Origin: CAG-488 sp051881315
GTDB taxonomy: Bacteria > Bacillota > Clostridia > Oscillospirales > Acutalibacteraceae
Assembly (NCBI GenBank): GCA_051881315.1
Contig: JBJEPQ010000078.1
Coordinates: 1-62,498, forward strand
Reading direction: 5' to 3'
Length of the DNA stretch: 62,498 bases
Shown here in pieces: positions 59,890 through 62,498 of this stretch; positions within the stretch are counted from its first letter, which is position 1; each line of letters begins with the position of its first letter. Position numbers and translations under genes: made by a program. The notes below the pieces were generated by a model that made no database searches, was not told the DNA's origin, and saw only the letters and a program-made list of their open reading frames with translations.

Positions 59890-61647
59890 ATGAGCCATAT
59901 CAAAACAAGATGGACAGATAAAATTGATATCGAAAAGCCGCTTTCGGAATATCCGAGACCTCAGCTTGTCAGAAACGACTGGCAATGTCTCAACGGAAAA
60001 TACGATTTTACTGTAACACCGAAAACCGAGGAAATTCCGCAGGATTTTGACAGCGAGATCATTGTTCCGTTTGCACCCGAAACCTATCTTTCGGGCGTTG
60101 AAAGAACAATCGAGCCTGACGAATATATCTGGTACAGGAAAAAGTTTATTCTTGACGACTGCTTTGAGGGCAAGCGTACGATTCTTCATTTTGAAGCTGT
60201 TGACTGGCGCTGTATGGTTTACGTCAATGAAAAACCCGTAGGCACTCATCAGGGCGGATATCTGCCTTTCAGCTTTGACATCACGGAATACCTCAGAGAA
60301 GGCTTTAACGAGCTTATTGTCCGTGTTTTTGATCCCACGGAAACGGGCTGGCAGGACAGGGGAAAACAGGTCAGAAAGAGCACAGGCTTCTGGTACACGG
60401 CAACAAGCGGTATATGGCAGACGGTCTGGCTTGAGCCTGTTGCAGAAAAACATATTGAGAATATAAAACTGACTCCCGATCTTGATAAATCAGAGATCAG
60501 AATTGAAACCGAAATTTCTTATGATGAGGAAACGAATCTCAGAGCAATTATCAAAGAGGGAGACAATATCGTTTTTGCAGGCAAGATCGAAAAGGATAAA
60601 ACCGTCAAGCTCAAGAATGTCAGAACATGGAGTCCCGAAGATCCGTTCCTTTACGACATTGTTATTGCTCTTTGCGACGAGGACGAGAATATTCTCGATG
60701 TTGTTTCCAGCTACTTCGGAATGAGAAAATTCAGCATCGGATATGACGATAGGGCAGTTCCGAGACTTTATCTCAACAATAAGCCATATTTCCAGACCGG
60801 ACTTCTTGATCAGGGCTATTGGCCTGACGGCGGAATGACTCCGCCCTGCGATGAAGCGATGATCTTTGATATCCGTGAGATGAAAAATCTCGGCTTCAAT
60901 ATGCTCAGAAAGCACATTAAAATTGAACCGAGACGCTGGTACTACCATTGCGACAGGCTCGGAATGATTGTCTGGCAGGATATGGTCTGCGGAGCAAAGA
61001 AAATTGATATGTTCTTTGTCGGCGTGCTTCCTAATCTCTTTATCAGAAGCGTTTCCGACAAGCATTACAAGTGGTTCGGCGTTGACAACGAGGAATGTCG
61101 TACAGAACACGAAAATGCTGTTTTTGAAACAATAGATCATCTTTACAACTGTACCTCGATCGGCTGTTGGGTTCCGTTCAACGAATCCTGGGGACAGTTT
61201 GACGCAAAGAGGATCGGCGAGACGGTCAAGGAATATGATCCGACAAGAATTGTTGACCATGCAAGCGGCTGGCACGATCAGAAAGGACCTGAGCTGAAAA
61301 GCGTCCACCAGTATATTCTGCCGTTTATACCGCCCAAAGGTGATGGCAGACCTCTTGTTCTCAGCGAATTCGGAGGTTACAGCCGTATAATCGAAAACCA
61401 TGTTTGGAACAGAGCAAAGAGCTTCGGCTACGTTATGTTCAAAACAAAGGAGTCGCTTACAAAGGCTTATAAAAAGCTGTTTGAAAAGCAGATTATACCT
61501 AATATCCGCAAAGGTCTCAGCGCAACGGTTTACACTCAGGTCAGCGACGTTGAGTTTGAGGTCAACGGAATTTATACATACGACCGTGAGCTTTTGAAAA
61601 TTGACGCAGACACAATCAGGGAGATCAATGCAAAATTGAAGTATTGA
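59890..61647 (+). CDS. GH2 family glycoside hydrolase (beta-glucuronidase/galactosidase-like)
   Basis: This 585-residue retaining beta-glycosidase of family 2 has an N-terminal sugar-binding domain (about 15-180), an immunoglobulin-like domain (about 185-280) and a TIM barrel (about 285-580). The acid/base is E432 in FNESWG and the nucleophile is E493 in LSEFGG. It is much shorter than E. coli LacZ and matches the length of the beta-glucuronidase-type subgroup. No signal peptide is seen, so it is likely cytoplasmic. The substrate may be beta-galactosides, -glucuronides or -mannosides. A 10-nt gap follows before the WYL regulator. Confidence 0.9.
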   Translation: MSHIKTRWTDKIDIEKPLSEYPRPQLVRNDWQCLNGKYDFTVTPKTEEIPQDFDSEIIVPFAPETYLSGVERTIEPDEYIWYRKKFILDDCFEGKRTILHFEAVDWRCMVYVNEKPVGTHQGGYLPFSFDITEYLREGFNELIVRVFDPTETGWQDRGKQVRKSTGFWYTATSGIWQTVWLEPVAEKHIENIKLTPDLDKSEIRIETEISYDEETNLRAIIKEGDNIVFAGKIEKDKTVKLKNVRTWSPEDPFLYDIVIALCDEDENILDVVSSYFGMRKFSIGYDDRAVPRLYLNNKPYFQTGLLDQGYWPDGGMTPPCDEAMIFDIREMKNLGFNMLRKHIKIEPRRWYYHCDRLGMIVWQDMVCGAKKIDMFFVGVLPNLFIRSVSDKHYKWFGVDNEECRTEHENAVFETIDHLYNCTSIGCWVPFNESWGQFDAKRIGETVKEYDPTRIVDHASGWHDQKGPELKSVHQYILPFIPPKGDGRPLVLSEFGGYSRIIENHVWNRAKSFGYVMFKTKESLTKAYKKLFEKQIIPNIRKGLSATVYTQVSDVEFEVNGIYTYDRELLKIDADTIREINAKLKY

Positions 61648-61657
61648 GGTGGTTTCT

Positions 61658-62498
61658 ATGAATAAAGGAGATCATAATTTAAGGCTATTATTCCTTGCCG
61701 ATATCTTTAACAGACAGACTGACGAAAACCACACTTACTCCGCCTTACAGCTCATTGAAATGCTTAACGGCTACGGTATTCAATGTGAGCGCAAGTCAAT
61801 TTACCGTGACATTGACGATCTGAAGGAATACGGAATGGATATCGTCAATGTGCGTGTTCCGAAACGAGGCTATTACCTCAGAAACAGGAAATTCAGCGTG
61901 CCCGAAGTCCGACTTCTGATTGATGCGGTTCAGGCGGCTAAATTCATTTCAGAAAAGAATACCAAAAGTCTTATTTATAAAATCGGCAGTCTTGTCAGCG
62001 AATATCAGGAGGAGGAGCTAAGGGAACAGATCTATATCAACGGCAGTACCAAGACCGATAAGGAGGATCTCTACGAAACTATCCGTACCCTCGACAAGGC
62101 GATCAAAGCAAGAAAACAGGTTCAGATCCGCTATGCAAGGCGTTCGATAGAGAAAAAATATCTTGTCAGGAGCGAGGGTAAGGTTTTCATCGTCAACCCT
62201 TATGCTATGCTTTGGTCAAACGATCATTATTACCTCATCTGCAACAATGATAAGTACGCAAATCTTATGCACCTGCGGCTTGACAGAATTATCGAGTTAA
62301 CGGAATTGAACAGCAGTGCAAAGCATTTTTCAAAGGTTTCTCCGTATAAGGATAAGTTCGATGTCGCCGATTATTCCAACAAGCTTTTCAATATGTTCTC
62401 GGGCGAGGAAGAAAGTATAACTCTATCATGCTCAAACCTGATCCTTGATGAAATAATTGAAAAGTATGTTGAGATGAACATCGCACACCTGTTCCGTG
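61658..62498 (+). CDS. WYL-domain transcriptional regulator (truncated by window end)
   Basis: At least 280 codons are open to the end of the window. The N-terminal winged helix (about 8-65) has LFLADIFNRQTDENHTYSAL and the recognition-helix-like ERKSIYRDIDDLKEYG. The WYL domain starts near 155 and contains NPYAMLWSNDHYYLICNN. Such proteins regulate sugar, DNA-damage or defence genes, with ligand-binding at the WYL fold. GAGGTGG precedes the ATG at 61658. It is 10 nt after the GH2 gene, which it may control. The C-terminus is outside the window. Confidence 0.85.
   Translation, partial: MNKGDHNLRLLFLADIFNRQTDENHTYSALQLIEMLNGYGIQCERKSIYRDIDDLKEYGMDIVNVRVPKRGYYLRNRKFSVPEVRLLIDAVQAAKFISEKNTKSLIYKIGSLVSEYQEEELREQIYINGSTKTDKEDLYETIRTLDKAIKARKQVQIRYARRSIEKKYLVRSEGKVFIVNPYAMLWSNDHYYLICNNDKYANLMHLRLDRIIELTELNSSAKHFSKVSPYKDKFDVADYSNKLFNMFSGEEESITLSCSNLILDEIIEKYVEMNIAHLFR

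Noticed and set aside
1..62498. CRISPR arrays, tRNA, rRNA, insertion sequences, prophage or attachment sites
   Set aside because: No regular repeats, cloverleaf candidates, transposase or integrase genes were seen on reading either strand.

Overview
The window looks like chromosomal DNA of a spore-forming, low-to-moderate-GC Firmicute of the class Clostridia. A gut-type Oscillospirales/Ruminococcaceae relative is my best guess, from the sporulation genes (spoIVA, spoVM, ytfJ), the housekeeping gene order and the mix of glycoside hydrolases. That placement is inference from gene content, not from a search. I see no rRNA, tRNA, insertion sequence, prophage or CRISPR array, and no gene-free stretch longer than about 300 bases.

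Region 1 (1-13.5 kb) is mosaic, with genes on both strands and short transcription units separated by hairpin terminators and divergent promoters. It holds a ThuA-like protein with rlmA, a sugar kinase with a GH4 6-phospho-glycosidase, a secreted GH39-like protein, a CPA2 antiporter, spoIVA, a D-2-hydroxyacid dehydrogenase, a GH13 alpha-glucosidase with a leucine-rich-repeat surface protein, and a mutarotase. Region 2 (13.6-29.1 kb) reads entirely rightward: ftsK/spoIIIE, a YgiQ-type radical SAM protein, a membrane-anchored ComEC-type beta-lactamase-fold protein, alaS, HIT, a phosphoribosyltransferase, comEC, holA, rnmV, ispF, then the c-di-AMP genes cdaA and cdaR.

Region 3 (29.3-40.3 kb) starts with a lipoprotein coupled to a PhoP/PhoR-like two-component system. 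It continues through yqhQ, prmC, a site-2 protease, scpA-scpB, the sporulation-linked DUF2953/ytfJ pair, a D,D-carboxypeptidase with a candidate sigma-E promoter, and rluB. Region 4 (40.3-53.4 kb) is the conserved Firmicutes block yicC-remA-gmk-rpoZ-priA-def-fmt-(zinc protease)-rsmB-rlmN-prpC-prkC-rsgA. It ends in two very small genes, a 49-codon membrane microprotein and a 29-codon gene that I identify as spoVM. SpoVM is the membrane anchor for SpoIVA, which is encoded 45 kb away in the same window.

Region 5 (53.5 kb-end) is accessory: a tail-anchored metallophosphoesterase, an MMPL transporter coupled to a coiled-coil lipoprotein, a GT2 glycosyltransferase, an orphan 112-residue protein, a GH2 glycosidase and a WYL regulator cut by the window edge.

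The observations most worth checking are the two unannotated-size genes after rsgA with a hairpin over the first start; the ComEC whose C-terminal beta-lactamase-like domain has no metal ligands while an intact stand-alone copy lies 3.6 kb upstream; the kinase/GH4 pair with no PTS gene; and the MMPL/lipoprotein cassette. I did not find an obviously new defence or mobile system.
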